Assembly: GCF_009829085.1 (NCBI RefSeq)
Contig: NZ_WUQY01000008.1
Span: forward strand, 1-64,000
DNA length: 64,000 nucleotides
Direction: 5' to 3'
DNA from: Sphingobacterium bovisgrunnientis
GTDB taxonomy: Bacteria > Bacteroidota > Bacteroidia > Sphingobacteriales > Sphingobacteriaceae
Shown here piece by piece: positions 43,512 to 53,278 of the stretch. The translations under genes were made by a program, and so were the position numbers. Under the pieces are notes generated by a model. That model searched no databases. It was not told the DNA's origin and saw only the letters and a list, made by a program, of their open reading frames with translations. Within the stretch, counting starts at the first letter, position 1, and each line of letters opens with the position of its first letter.

Positions 43512-45119
43512 TCAAGTTTGTATTACCCCTACATTATATCTAGGAATATCTGCATTCTGATTAGCGGCTTCTATTCCCATTGAAATTATCTTTCGTGTGT
43601 CTTTTGGATCAATGACTCCGTCTACCCAAAGTCGAGCTGCTGCATAATATGGGCTTAATTGCTCATTGTAACGGTCTTCAATCTCATTTAATAAAATTTG
43701 TTTTTCTTCTTCACTAAGTGATACCCCTTTAACCTTCAATGTTACTTCTTGTATTTGTAATAATGTTTTACCAGCTGAAGCCCCACTCATCACCGCCATT
43801 TGAGCTGTAGGCCATGCATAGATTAGTCGAGGATCATAGGCTTTCCCACACATCGCATAATTTCCCGCGCCATAGCTATTTCCTGTTATAAAAGTAAATT
43901 TCGGTACTACAGAATTCGCCATGGCATTAACCATTTTTGCTCCATCTTTAATGATTCCAGCATGCTCGGAACGAGAACCAACCATAAATCCAGTTACGTC
44001 TTGAAAGAATACTAAAGGAATTTTTTGTTGGTTACAATTCATAATGAAACGAGCTGCTTTGTCTGCGGAATCCGAATAGATTACACCACCCATTTGCATT
44101 TCTTGTGTGCCACCTGGTTTCTTTGCTTTTACAATTTCGCGTTGATTGGCAACAATACCTACAGCCCAACCATCTATACGTGCTAAAGCACAAACAATAG
44201 TCTTTCCATAGTCTTTTTTGTATTCCTCCAAAGAATCCGCATCAACAATAGCGTCTAAGATTGAAAGCACATTATAGGGTTTTAACCTGTCTTCCGGTAA
44301 ATTGTTGTAGATTGATTCGGGAGTCGATTTGGGAAATTTTGCTTCTATTTTAGAATATCCCGCTTTTGGGTTCTCACCAATTTTATCTATTATATTTTTT
44401 ATAGCATCTAAGCAAGATTCATCGTCAGGATATTTGTTATCTACTACACCCGAAATTTCAGTATGCGTACCCGCCCCACCCAAAGTTTCGTTATCAATGA
44501 CTTCACCAATAGAAGATTTTACCAAATAAGATCCCGCTAAGAATACCGAACCTGTTCCTTCTACGATTAATGCATAATCTGACATAATAGGTAAATAAGC
44601 TCCGCCGGCCACGCAAGAACCCATAATTGCTGCTATTTGTGGAATGCCCATAGCGGACATTTTAGCATTATTTCTAAATATTCGACCAAAATGTTCTTTA
44701 TCTGGAAATATTTCTTCCTGCATAGGCAGATAGACACCTGCAGAATCTACCAAATAAATAATAGGTAATTTATTCTCCATAGCAATTTCCTGCGCTCGGA
44801 GATTCTTCTTACCCGAAATAGGAAACCAAGCTCCTGCTTTTACCGTTGCATCATTAGAAACGACAACGCACAATCTATTTTTTACATAACCAAGAACAAC
44901 AACAACGCCTGCATTGGGACATCCGCCATGCTCGACATACATATTATCCGCTGCGAAAGTTCCTATTTCAGTATAAGGGTTTTCTTCATCCAAAAGATAA
45001 ATAATACGCTCCCAAGCAGTCAGCTTTCCTTTTGATTTATGCTTTTGAATTTTATCAATACCACCGCCTAAATGGAGTTGTTCGTACTTTTTCTTAAGAT
45101 TGTCAAGAAGCTTTTGCAT
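43512..45119 (-). CDS. Acyl-CoA carboxylase carboxyltransferase subunit (methylcrotonyl-CoA carboxylase beta-like)
   Basis: 535 residues, the length of MCC beta. 'CVAGGAYLPIMSDYALIVEGTGSVFLAGSYLVK' and 'GNSYGAGNYAMCGKAYDPRLIYAWPTAQMAVMSGASA' are closer to methylcrotonyl-CoA than to propionyl-CoA carboxylase beta subunits. It transfers CO2 from carboxybiotin to 3-methylcrotonyl-CoA in leucine breakdown. The biotin carboxylase/BCCP alpha subunit is not in the window. The gene diverges from the acyl-CoA dehydrogenase gene across 136 bp. That it shares regulation with that unit is inferred. Confidence 0.9.
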   Translation of the reverse strand: MQKLLDNLKKKYEQLHLGGGIDKIQKHKSKGKLTAWERIIYLLDEENPYTEIGTFAADNMYVEHGGCPNAGVVVVLGYVKNRLCVVVSNDATVKAGAWFPISGKKNLRAQEIAMENKLPIIYLVDSAGVYLPMQEEIFPDKEHFGRIFRNNAKMSAMGIPQIAAIMGSCVAGGAYLPIMSDYALIVEGTGSVFLAGSYLVKSSIGEVIDNETLGGAGTHTEISGVVDNKYPDDESCLDAIKNIIDKIGENPKAGYSKIEAKFPKSTPESIYNNLPEDRLKPYNVLSILDAIVDADSLEEYKKDYGKTIVCALARIDGWAVGIVANQREIVKAKKPGGTQEMQMGGVIYSDSADKAARFIMNCNQQKIPLVFFQDVTGFMVGSRSEHAGIIKDGAKMVNAMANSVVPKFTFITGNSYGAGNYAMCGKAYDPRLIYAWPTAQMAVMSGASAGKTLLQIQEVTLKVKGVSLSEEEKQILLNEIEDRYNEQLSPYYAAARLWVDGVIDPKDTRKIISMGIEAANQNADIPRYNVGVIQT

Positions 45120-45255
45120 AAGTGATTTTTATTAAAATAAAAATTTACAGTTGGTTATTTTATTTAATATTTTAAATATGGTAAAATATTATTTGATTTT
45201 TACGATATTTATAATACTAGTTCTTAGCAATATATAAACTTAAGAAAAAATCACG

Positions 45256-46404
45256 ATGTACACGAATCACGACAACGAGCAGTTAGCTTTAGTGCGCGAA
45301 AGTGCCAGAGAATTTGCAAAAACATATATCAAACCCTACGTAATGGATTGGGATGAACGCCAACATTTTCCAGTTGATCTATTTCACAAAATGGGTGAAT
45401 ACGGTTTTATGGGCATTTTGGTGCCCGAAGAATATGGCGGTGCTGGACTGAATTATCAAGAATATATAACTATTCTAGATGAAATATCAAAAGTTTGTGG
45501 ATCTATTGGTCTTTCTGTAGCTGCGCATAATTCGTTATGTACAAATCATATTTTATCCTTTGCAAATGAGGAACAAAAGAAAAAATATTTACCAAAATTA
45601 GCATCAGGAGAATGGATAGGCGCCTGGGGATTAACAGAAACGGGATCTGGTTCAGACGCAGGTGGAATGACAACAACCGCAGTTCAAGATGGAGATTACT
45701 GGATTTTGAATGGTTCTAAAACTTTTATTACGCATGCCATCAGTGGGGATGTGTCGGTAGTGATGGCTCGAACGGGTAATATAGGTGATAAGCATGCTAT
45801 GAGTGCATTTATTGTAGAAAAAGGAACAGAAGGTTTCACTTCTGGAAAAAAAATTGATAAATTAGGGATGCGAGCATCAGAAACTGCTTTCTTGTTTTTT
45901 GATAATTGTCGTTTGCATAAGGATCAGGTTATTGGAGAGATTGGTAATGGTTTTGTTCAAGCACTTAAATTATTAGATGGAGGTCGTATTTCTATCGCTG
46001 CCTTGTCGTTAGGTATAGCGCGCGGAGCTTATGAATGTGCATTGCGTTATGCAAATGAGCGGGAGCAATTCAATCAAAAGATCTATGATTTCCAGGATGT
46101 ATCTTTCACAATAGCGGATATGGCTACGAAAATAGATGCATCTGAACTCTTAATCAGAAGGGCAGGTTATTTAAAAGATAACCAGCAGAAAGTTACCAAA
46201 GAAAGTGCAATGGCAAAATTATATGCCTCGGAAGTAGCAGTAGAGGTCGCAAATCAATCTGTGCAAATACATGGAGGATATGGCTTCACAAAAGACTATC
46301 CAGCGGAGAAATTTTTTAGAGATGCTAAATTGTGTACAATTGGGGAAGGCACAAGCGCTATACAAAAAATGGTCATTTCACGTGAAATTAAAAAAGATGT
46401 CTAA
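45256..46404 (+). CDS. Acyl-CoA dehydrogenase (isovaleryl-CoA dehydrogenase-like)
   Basis: 382 residues. 'WGLTETGSGSDAGGM', 'LGMRASETAFLFFDNCRLHK' and 'QIHGGYGFTKDYPAEKFFRDAKLCTIGEGTSAIQKMVISREI' are the FAD and substrate blocks of short-chain acyl-CoA dehydrogenases. Context points to isovaleryl-CoA: carboxyltransferase beta, HMG-CoA lyase and an enoyl-CoA hydratase are adjacent. The HMG-CoA lyase ATG lies 8 bp inside its 3' end. A parS core (TTTCACGTGAAA) lies near the stop at 46376-46387. Confidence 0.9.
   Translation: MYTNHDNEQLALVRESAREFAKTYIKPYVMDWDERQHFPVDLFHKMGEYGFMGILVPEEYGGAGLNYQEYITILDEISKVCGSIGLSVAAHNSLCTNHILSFANEEQKKKYLPKLASGEWIGAWGLTETGSGSDAGGMTTTAVQDGDYWILNGSKTFITHAISGDVSVVMARTGNIGDKHAMSAFIVEKGTEGFTSGKKIDKLGMRASETAFLFFDNCRLHKDQVIGEIGNGFVQALKLLDGGRISIAALSLGIARGAYECALRYANEREQFNQKIYDFQDVSFTIADMATKIDASELLIRRAGYLKDNQQKVTKESAMAKLYASEVAVEVANQSVQIHGGYGFTKDYPAEKFFRDAKLCTIGEGTSAIQKMVISREIKKDV
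46374..46389. promoter_or_regulatory. parS-like core at the end of the acyl-CoA dehydrogenase gene
   Basis: The 12-bp core TTTCACGTGAAA is perfect, while the four outer bases differ from the consensus. It could be a weak parS or coincidental in coding sequence. Confidence 0.4.
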
Positions 46405-47242
46405 CCCTTCAGAAATTAAAATTATTGATTGTCCCCGCGATGCGATTCAAGGTAGAACAAGTATTATACGCCCTGAAAAGAAAATTGCACATATTAATAA
46501 GCTAATCAAAAGTAATCTTTTCGAATATATAGATTTTGGTTCTTTTGTATCTGACAAAGCAGTTCCTCAAATGCAAGATACAAGCTATGTTGTGCATGAT
46601 ATTGAAAAAATTAACAATACAAAATTACTAACTGTAGTAGCTAACACAAAAGGAGCTTTACACGCAAAAGCATTTGAAGAAATAGATTATTTGGGGTATC
46701 CTTTTTCTATTTCCGAAACTTTTCAAAAAAGAAATACTAATTCATCGATTGATAAGTCATTTAATACTGTAGAGGAGATATTAAGTACGATAGCCAGTAA
46801 TCATCAAGAGTTAGTCATTTACATTTCAATGGCTTTTGGCAATCCGTATGGTGAGGCTTGGAGTGAAGATTTGGTCTTGAAATGGGTTGATAAATTAAAA
46901 TATTTAGGTATTAAACGGTTTTCAATCGCAGACACGACAAGTGAGGCCACTGTAATAGGCGTCAATTCTTTATTCAAAAATTTGTTTAAAGAATTTCCTC
47001 ATTTAGATTTTAGCGCACATTTACATAGCACTACTGACCAAGCTTTAGAAAAAATAAATGCCGCTTACGAAGGCGGCTGTAGACGCTTTGAAGGAGCAAT
47101 GATGGGATTTGGCGGTTGTCCATTTGCACAGGACGAATTAGTTGGAAATATTCCTACTGAAATGTTGCTAAATCGGTTTTATATAGGTACACCTATTGAT
47201 ATTAATAAATTGAAAATTAGCTTTTTTGAAATGATAAGTTAA
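46397..47242 (+). CDS. Hydroxymethylglutaryl-CoA lyase
   Basis: 281 residues from 'MSNPSEIKIIDCPRDAIQG', where D-C-P-R-D-A-x-Q-G is the family start (Arg and Asp catalytic). Upstream codons in this frame are a shadow of the dehydrogenase gene. 'SIADTTSEAT' and 'GCRRFEGAMMGFGGCPFAQDELVGNI' include the active-site Cys loop. It splits HMG-CoA to acetyl-CoA and acetoacetate, which the synthetase at 41024 can reactivate. It is translationally coupled to the dehydrogenase gene by an 8-bp overlap. Confidence 0.93.
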   Translation: MSNPSEIKIIDCPRDAIQGRTSIIRPEKKIAHINKLIKSNLFEYIDFGSFVSDKAVPQMQDTSYVVHDIEKINNTKLLTVVANTKGALHAKAFEEIDYLGYPFSISETFQKRNTNSSIDKSFNTVEEILSTIASNHQELVIYISMAFGNPYGEAWSEDLVLKWVDKLKYLGIKRFSIADTTSEATVIGVNSLFKNLFKEFPHLDFSAHLHSTTDQALEKINAAYEGGCRRFEGAMMGFGGCPFAQDELVGNIPTEMLLNRFYIGTPIDINKLKISFFEMIS

Positions 47243-47247
47243 ATTGC

Positions 47248-47949
47248 ATGTATAAATATATTAAGGCTCAAAAAATAGGATATCAGTTTTTATTGACCTT
47301 GTCTAGATCGGAGAAAAGAAATGCTTTTACGCCGACAATGGTCAATGAAATTTATCATGCTTTTCAAGAAGCTAATAATGATGATGAAATAAAGCTTGTC
47401 TTAATTAGGGCTGAAGGTCCTGTTTTTTGTGCTGGAATGGATTTGAAAACTTTTGAAAATCCTAAATTGGATATTAATAATCCTGCAATTTCTAATGAAA
47501 ATATTTCATTAGGTGAGGTATTTGATCAATTGTTAAAACCATCTATAGCTATAGTTGAAGGAAATGTGATAGCTGGCGGTTTTCTTATTATTTTGGGTTG
47601 TACTTATGTTTTTTGCAAACGGGAGGTTCAATTTAGGCTACCTGAACTCGAAATAGGTTTATTCCCGTTTCAAGTGATGGCCAGCCTCTTAAAAGTGATG
47701 CCAGAAAAACAAGCTTTACAACTTTGTCTACATACCGAATATTTTGATACTGAAAAAGCTAAAGAATACTGTATAGTCGATGGATTTTTGGAAGAAATAA
47801 ACTTAGATACTTTTATTTCCTCTTTTGCTAATAGATCGACTAAAGCTATTAAACTGGGGATTCAAGCTTTACGAACTTTGCCGAGTGTAGATTACATTGA
47901 ACGGTATAAATATTTGAAAGAAGTATTGGATGCGCTTAAAGAAAAATAA
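47248..47949 (+). CDS. Enoyl-CoA hydratase/isomerase family protein
   Basis: 233 residues with a crotonase fold. 'LIRAEGPVFCAGMDLKTFENP' and 'IAIVEGNVIAGGFLIILGCTYVFCKREVQFRLPELEIGLFP' hold the two oxyanion-hole peptides. From context it is a candidate methylglutaconyl-CoA hydratase, the step between the carboxylase and HMG-CoA lyase. It is shorter than typical 260-residue members because the C-terminus is trimmed. It follows the lyase by 5 bp, and its stop abuts that of scpA on the opposite strand. Confidence 0.88.
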   Translation: MYKYIKAQKIGYQFLLTLSRSEKRNAFTPTMVNEIYHAFQEANNDDEIKLVLIRAEGPVFCAGMDLKTFENPKLDINNPAISNENISLGEVFDQLLKPSIAIVEGNVIAGGFLIILGCTYVFCKREVQFRLPELEIGLFPFQVMASLLKVMPEKQALQLCLHTEYFDTEKAKEYCIVDGFLEEINLDTFISSFANRSTKAIKLGIQALRTLPSVDYIERYKYLKEVLDALKEK

Positions 47950-48729
47950 CTATTCTTCATCTTCATCCAAGGATTCTTCAGGAGCATTTGGATCTTTTGT
48001 AGCTACTGCGAAGTTATTATACCCCATCCCGACTTCAATTTCCAATAGTTTTTGTTGAAGCATTTCTAATATTGCTAAGAAATTGAATACAAATTGCACT
48101 CTGTTTTCTGAGTTTTTCAGGATCATTTGAAAATCTAGCTTTTTATTTAAATCCAAAAGCGCAGAAAGTGCATCTTTTTGTTGCTCGATAGTATAAGGAA
48201 ACTTGACAACGGTATGCGTGACAGGAACCACACGATGTGTGAAATGATACATCATCTTTTCATACACCATCATCAATTTGTACAAATCAAATGAAGCTAA
48301 TTCTTCTTCCGAAATTTGACGTTTGGTGTGTTTGAGATCAAAAGTGATATTTGCGCGCTGATGTAGTTTTTCTCTATTTGATTCCAATACTTTTAAATCT
48401 TCACAAACATCTTTGAATTGCTTGTAAAGTATAAGTTTTTGAACAAGTTGTTCTTTCAGATCAACTTCGTTCTCATTTTCGTCCAATTCAGGACGAGGAA
48501 GCAGCATTTTAGCTTTGATGCGCATCAAGGTTGATGCAACGAAAATAAACTCTGACGCTAATTCTATATTCAGGGAATGCATCTTTTGGATATAGTCCAA
48601 AAAATCGTCCGTTATTCTGGAGATTGGAATATCATGGATATTGAGCTCATCACGTTCGATAAAGAACAACAACAAGTCAAAAGGACCCTCGAATTGATCG
48701 AGTTTTATTTCGTAATTTGTGGCTTCCAT
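47950..48729 (-). CDS. scpA: Segregation and condensation protein A
   Basis: About 259 residues from 'MEATNYEIKLDQFEGPFDLLLFFIERDELNIHDIPI', the family start. A Met four codons upstream (48741) is possible. ScpA is the kleisin of the SMC-ScpAB condensin that is loaded by ParB at parS. A central acidic linker (about 85-95) and a C-terminal winged helix fit the family. The end is acidic (DEDEE). It is convergent with the hydratase gene with no gap. Its nearness to the parS group and oriC fits its role in segregation. Confidence 0.93.
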   Translation of the reverse strand: MEATNYEIKLDQFEGPFDLLLFFIERDELNIHDIPISRITDDFLDYIQKMHSLNIELASEFIFVASTLMRIKAKMLLPRPELDENENEVDLKEQLVQKLILYKQFKDVCEDLKVLESNREKLHQRANITFDLKHTKRQISEEELASFDLYKLMMVYEKMMYHFTHRVVPVTHTVVKFPYTIEQQKDALSALLDLNKKLDFQMILKNSENRVQFVFNFLAILEMLQQKLLEIEVGMGYNNFAVATKDPNAPEESLDEDEE

Positions 48730-48877
48730 ATAATGGATCAAAAATACGCATTTAGTAATTAATAATTGTTTTAAAACAGGAAACTAAAACATTGGTCACA
48801 GTTATTTGTATATATATATACCAATTAATGGAATAAATGTGTTACTTTGTAACTTATTTTCAAACTTATTTTAAGGT

Positions 48878-50806
48878 ATGCAAATAGAAGCAGGAGCACT
48901 TTTAAAAAATATTCTTTATCCTTCGGATTTGAGAAAGCTTAAAGAATCGGATTTAGAAGAAGTTTGTAAAGAGCTCAGACAATTCATTATTGATATAGTT
49001 TCTGTCAATGGTGGTCATTTTGCGGCGAGTTTGGGCGTCGTAGAGTTGACAGTAGCTCTTCATTATGTGTTAAATACGCCTTATGATCAAATAGTATTTG
49101 ATGTAGGACATCAAGCCTATGGTCATAAAATACTCACAGGTCGTAGAGAACAATTCCATACAAATAGATTATTAGGTGGTATATCAGGGTTTCCTAAACG
49201 TGAGGAAAGTGAATATGATGCGTTTGGAGTAGGTCACTCTTCAACCTCTATTTCAGCGGCTTTAGGTATGGCTGTAGCTTCAGCATACAAAGGAGAAACA
49301 GATAGACAACATGTAGCTATCATTGGTGATGGTGCATTGACAGGCGGTATGGCTTTTGAAGCTTTGAATCACGCGGGCATTGAGAAATCAAATTTATTGG
49401 TTATTCTGAATGACAACTGCATGTCTATTGACCCTAATGTCGGCGCGTTAAAGGAATATTTGACAAGTATAACTACTTCTAAGAGCTACAATAAATTTAG
49501 AGATGAGCTGATTTCTGTATTAGCTAAAATATCCAAAAATGGTCCTGATGCGTACGGTTGGGCTAAGAAATTAGAACAAAGCATTAAAGGTACTCTTCTG
49601 AAGAATGCTAATCTTTTCGAGTCTTTAAATTTTAGATATTTCGGACCAGTGGATGGACACGATGTCAATAAACTGGCTAAGACTTTAGAAGATTTAAAAA
49701 GTATAAATGGTCCTAAACTATTGCACGTTGTCACAGTAAAAGGAAAGGGATATTCTCTAGCAGAGAAAGATCAAACGAAATGGCATGCGCCAGGTTTATT
49801 TGATAAAATTACGGGAGAAATTAAGAAAACGGTTTACGAAAAGCCGCAGCCTCCAAAATATCAAGATGTATTTGGTCACACATTAGTGGAATTGGCGGAA
49901 GCTAATGACAAAATAATGGGTATAACTCCCGCTATGCCAAGTGGCTCGTCGATGAATATTATGATGAATGCGATGCCAGATCGTGCATTTGATGTAGGTA
50001 TTGCTGAGCAACATGCTGTTACATTTAGTGCAGGATTAGCTACACAGGAGCTTGTTCCATTTTGTAATATCTATTCGTCATTCATGCAACGTGCTTATGA
50101 TCAGGTGATTCATGATGTCGCATTGCAAAAATTAAATGTAGTGTTTTGCTTGGATCGAGCAGGTTTGGTTGGTGCAGATGGTCCTACGCATCATGGTGCT
50201 TATGATGTAGCTTTTATGCGCTGTATACCTAATCTTACGATAGCGGCGCCTATGAATGAGGAAGAGCTGCGTAATATGATGTACACATCCCAACTGGAGG
50301 ATATGGGGCCTTTTGTGATTCGTTATCCAAGAGGAAATGGTGTTATGCCTGATTGGAAGCGCCCATTCAAAGCATTGCCTATTGGTAAAGGCCGAAAATT
50401 AATGGATGGCGAAGAGGTTGCTATAATTACTTTAGGTCATATAGGTAATGAAGCTGCTAAAGCAATAATAGAATTAAATACTGAAGGAATTTATCCTGCA
50501 CACTATGACATTCGTTTTGTAAAACCAATTGATGAGGACTTGTTACACGAGGTTTTCCAAAAATTCAATAAAGTAATAACTGTGGAAGACGGGGTGCTAC
50601 CTGGTGGTTTCGGGTCTGCGGTATTGGAATTCATGTCTAATAACAATTATTCTGCACAGGTAATTCGTCTTGGTATTCCTGATGAGATTGTGGAACACGG
50701 TGAACAAACTGAGCTTTGGAATATATGTAAATACGATGCGAAGTCAATTTCTGAAACATGTAAAAAGTTGGTTAAAACTTTGCCTACGCATTCACAAGTG
50801 GGATAA
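48878..50806 (+). CDS. dxs: 1-deoxy-D-xylulose-5-phosphate synthase
   Basis: 642 residues. It makes DXP from pyruvate and glyceraldehyde 3-phosphate in the MEP isoprenoid pathway and needs thiamine diphosphate. '[17 protein letters not shown]', 'GIGHSS'-type '[16 protein letters not shown]', '[19 protein letters not shown]' (ThDP motif) and '[15 protein letters not shown]' are DXS blocks. Isoprenoid precursors also feed MiaA. It is a single-gene unit with its own terminator. Confidence 0.97.
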   Translation: MQIEAGALLKNILYPSDLRKLKESDLEEVCKELRQFIIDIVSVNGGHFAASLGVVELTVALHYVLNTPYDQIVFDVGHQAYGHKILTGRREQFHTNRLLGGISGFPKREESEYDAFGVGHSSTSISAALGMAVASAYKGETDRQHVAIIGDGALTGGMAFEALNHAGIEKSNLLVILNDNCMSIDPNVGALKEYLTSITTSKSYNKFRDELISVLAKISKNGPDAYGWAKKLEQSIKGTLLKNANLFESLNFRYFGPVDGHDVNKLAKTLEDLKSINGPKLLHVVTVKGKGYSLAEKDQTKWHAPGLFDKITGEIKKTVYEKPQPPKYQDVFGHTLVELAEANDKIMGITPAMPSGSSMNIMMNAMPDRAFDVGIAEQHAVTFSAGLATQELVPFCNIYSSFMQRAYDQVIHDVALQKLNVVFCLDRAGLVGADGPTHHGAYDVAFMRCIPNLTIAAPMNEEELRNMMYTSQLEDMGPFVIRYPRGNGVMPDWKRPFKALPIGKGRKLMDGEEVAIITLGHIGNEAAKAIIELNTEGIYPAHYDIRFVKPIDEDLLHEVFQKFNKVITVEDGVLPGGFGSAVLEFMSNNNYSAQVIRLGIPDEIVEHGEQTELWNICKYDAKSISETCKKLVKTLPTHSQVG

Positions 50807-50830
50807 CGCTTTAGTATTAAAAATATAATT

Positions 50831-50859
50831 AAAGAGCCACAAATTTTGTGGCTCTTTTT
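50831..50859 (+). terminator. dxs terminator
   Basis: AAAGAGCCACAAA pairs with TTTTGTGGCTCTTT, then TTCTTTT. Confidence 0.9.
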
Positions 50860-51175
50860 CTTTTAATATAATGGAATATTTTATTTATTTTAGGTGTAGA
50901 AAGTTTTCCACAAGCTTATAAATAAACCTCAATAAAAGTTTTGTTTTTTGATTGAATTTATCTTTATTAAAGAGTTGTGGAAAAGTTTGATTTGACATCA
51001 AAATATGAACCTGTGATCATTAAAATTTAACTTAACTAATTGATTATTAATGATTTTTATTTTTTTTATAGTTTAACTTTTTTAGGTGAGAAATTTTTGT
51101 CATCTTCGTTGAAAGGGAAAGTTATAAACAATTTTTGTATCAATAATTGGTTATCAAGTTATTAACAATTTAAGA
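50860..51175. promoter_or_regulatory. dnaA upstream region with DnaA-box-like sites
   Basis: About 315 AT-rich bases. Two one-mismatch DnaA boxes face each other: TTTTCCACA at 50904-50912 and TGTGGAAAA at 50976-50984. They may serve DnaA autoregulation or be a secondary origin element. No perfect box and no parS is present, so it is a weaker oriC candidate than the nadB/nadA spacer. Confidence 0.6.
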
Positions 51176-52603
51176 ATGGAAAAAACGTATACAAGTGTTT
51201 GGAATAATTGTCTTCAAGTGATTAAAGACAACATTCCGGCGCAAAGTTATAAGACATGGTTCGAACCTGTGAAAGCAGTTCGTTTGGAGGAGAACGTTTT
51301 AACTATTCAAGTGCCTAGTTTATTTTTTTACGAGTGGTTGGAAGAGCATTATGTAGGTATCCTACGTAAGACGGTGAAGAAATTTTTAGGAGAACAAGGA
51401 AGATTAGAGTATAATATTGTAGTAGAGAAATCTTCTACTAACACGCCTTATACAACTAATCTACCATCTAATGGTAATGGTGCTGAAGGCAAAAAGCAGT
51501 CTATACCTGTCCCTGTAGCATTAAACAAAAATATAAAGAACCCTTTTGTCATTCCAGGACTTAAAAAGCTACAAGTTGATCCGCAATTGAATCAAAACTA
51601 CACGTTTGAGAATTTTGTGGAAGGCGAATGTAACCGTCTGGCACGATCTGCTGGTTATGCTGTAGCAAACAAACCTGGAGGAACTTCTTTTAATCCGTTA
51701 ATGTTATATGGTGATGTAGGTTTAGGCAAGACACACTTGGCTCAAGCTATAGGTAATGAGATCAAGAGGAATTTACCAGATAAGTTGGTTATCTATGTTT
51801 CTTGTGAAAAATTCTGTCAGCAATTCGTGGACTCATTGAAAAACAATACAATCAATGATTTTGTGAATTTTTACCAAGCAATGGACGTCATTATTATGGA
51901 TGATGTACACAATTTTGCTGGAAAGGAAAAAACACAGGATATTTTCTTCCACATCTTCAATCATTTGCATCAATCTGGAAAGCAAATTATTTTGACTTCA
52001 GACAAACCACCTAAAGACTTGTCTGGTTTGGAAGAACGTTTGTTAAGTCGTTTTAAATGGGGATTATCTGCGGATATTCAAATTCCAGATTTGGAAACAA
52101 GAATGGCTATCTTGAAGAAGAAAATGTATTCTGATGGTATTGAGCTTCCAGAGACAGTTGTGGAATATGTTGCTACACAAATCGATAATAGCGTACGTGA
52201 ATTAGAAGGCGCTATGGTTTCATTGTTGGCACAATCTACGCTTAACAAGAAAGAAATAGACTTGAATCTAGCGAAGTCTATGCTGAAGAATTTCGTTAAG
52301 AATACGCATAAGGAGATTTCGATGGAGTATATCCAGAAATTGGTATGTGAGTATTTTGAAGTTCCGGTAGAGATGGTTAAATCAAAAGTACGTAAACGCG
52401 AAATCGTACAGGCGCGTCAAATTTCCATGTACTTGGCTAAAAATCACACTAAATCTTCACTTAAGACGATTGGTAACTTCTTTGGTGGTCGTGACCACTC
52501 TACGGTTATCTACGCATGCCAAACAGTTGAGGATTTGATCGAAACGGACAAGAAGTTTAAAACATATGTCCAAGACATTCAGAAGAAATTAAAAACTTCG
52601 TAA
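51176..52603 (+). CDS. dnaA: Chromosomal replication initiator DnaA
   Basis: 475 residues. Domain I is at 1-85 and a short linker at 86-130. The AAA+ domain has Walker A 'GDVGLGKTH' (179-187) and Walker B 'IIMDDVH' (239-245), and 'LLSRFKWGL' is the sensor-region block. The C-terminal DNA-binding domain carries 'GGRDHSTV', the DnaA-box recognition loop. It is monocistronic, not followed by dnaN as in many bacteria; dnaN is 5 kb further on. It lies about 13 kb from the proposed oriC. Confidence 0.98.
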   Translation: MEKTYTSVWNNCLQVIKDNIPAQSYKTWFEPVKAVRLEENVLTIQVPSLFFYEWLEEHYVGILRKTVKKFLGEQGRLEYNIVVEKSSTNTPYTTNLPSNGNGAEGKKQSIPVPVALNKNIKNPFVIPGLKKLQVDPQLNQNYTFENFVEGECNRLARSAGYAVANKPGGTSFNPLMLYGDVGLGKTHLAQAIGNEIKRNLPDKLVIYVSCEKFCQQFVDSLKNNTINDFVNFYQAMDVIIMDDVHNFAGKEKTQDIFFHIFNHLHQSGKQIILTSDKPPKDLSGLEERLLSRFKWGLSADIQIPDLETRMAILKKKMYSDGIELPETVVEYVATQIDNSVRELEGAMVSLLAQSTLNKKEIDLNLAKSMLKNFVKNTHKEISMEYIQKLVCEYFEVPVEMVKSKVRKREIVQARQISMYLAKNHTKSSLKTIGNFFGGRDHSTVIYACQTVEDLIETDKKFKTYVQDIQKKLKTS

Positions 52604-52634
52604 GAAGTAACGAAATAATTTTAGTGGTAAAATG

Positions 52635-52663
52635 AAAAGGCGGAAATTAATTCCGCCTTTTTT
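52635..52663 (+). terminator. dnaA terminator
   Basis: AAAAGGCGGAA, 5-nt loop, TTCCGCCTTTTTT. Confidence 0.9.
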
Positions 52664-52715
52664 GATTCATGAAATCAGTGATTTCTAAAATTGCAATAAA
52701 TTATGAATTAGATTT

Positions 52716-53108
52716 TTAGTTGTTTCCTTCTTCTTTTTTCTCTTCTTTATGTTCAGCTTGCTCTTCTTCTTTTTTACCTTTTTGCTCTTCTAAATATTTA
52801 GCGAAAGCTACTTTTTGATCATCATTTAGTTGTTCTGATATTTTTTGATGAGCAGTAGCTTGAGCAGCTTCAATTTGTTGTTTTACTACATCAGCAGCTA
52901 ATGTTGTGTCTGCTTTGATCGCGTGTTTGGCAGTAACTTTTTCCAATACTATAGTAAATATAGCCGCTTGTTGATCTTCATTCAATGTCAAGACTTGTGT
53001 CAGCTCATCGACTTTTTGTTTTGCTTTTGTTTCTGGATTAATGTCTTGTGCAAATGTTAATGTAATTGCAAATAAAAAGCTTAGACCTGTTAAAATTAAT
53101 TTTCTCAT
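52716..53108 (-). CDS. Small exported CpxP-like protein
   Basis: 130 residues with a signal peptide (1-20, TFAQ). The mature part is helical, with 'LTLNEDQQAAIF' and 'LNDDQKVAFAKYLEEQ', the two LTxxQ-like motifs of Spy/CpxP folds. The tail is Lys/Glu-rich and ends EGNN. These proteins are thought to be periplasmic chaperones or stress sensors. A related protein is encoded 171 bp upstream on the same strand. Confidence 0.75.
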   Translation of the reverse strand: MRKLILTGLSFLFAITLTFAQDINPETKAKQKVDELTQVLTLNEDQQAAIFTIVLEKVTAKHAIKADTTLAADVVKQQIEAAQATAHQKISEQLNDDQKVAFAKYLEEQKGKKEEEQAEHKEEKKEEGNN

Positions 53109-53228
53109 AGCATTTAAAATTTATGTGTTTACTCTTTTATTAATTCATTTAGTACTATAACTGTTGAAAAGGGTAAAATGTTGTGTTGATTGTATCTGGT
53201 TTGTTACAATTTAACATGTTTTAACAAA

Positions 53229-53259
53229 AAAGGGCTTATTTCAACGAAATAAGCCCTTT
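53229..53259 (-). terminator. Terminator of the second CpxP-like gene
   Basis: A 14-bp perfect stem (AAAGGGCTTATTTC / GAAATAAGCCCTTT) with a 3-nt loop, followed on the minus strand by TTTTTTG-type sequence. It is immediately downstream of the gene at 53279. Confidence 0.9.
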
Positions 53260-53278
53260 AGTTAATATGTATGTACTA

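Noticed and set aside
46271..46396. Upstream extension of HMG-CoA lyase by 42 residues
   Set aside because: It is a shadow frame of the acyl-CoA dehydrogenase gene. The lyase family starts at 46397.
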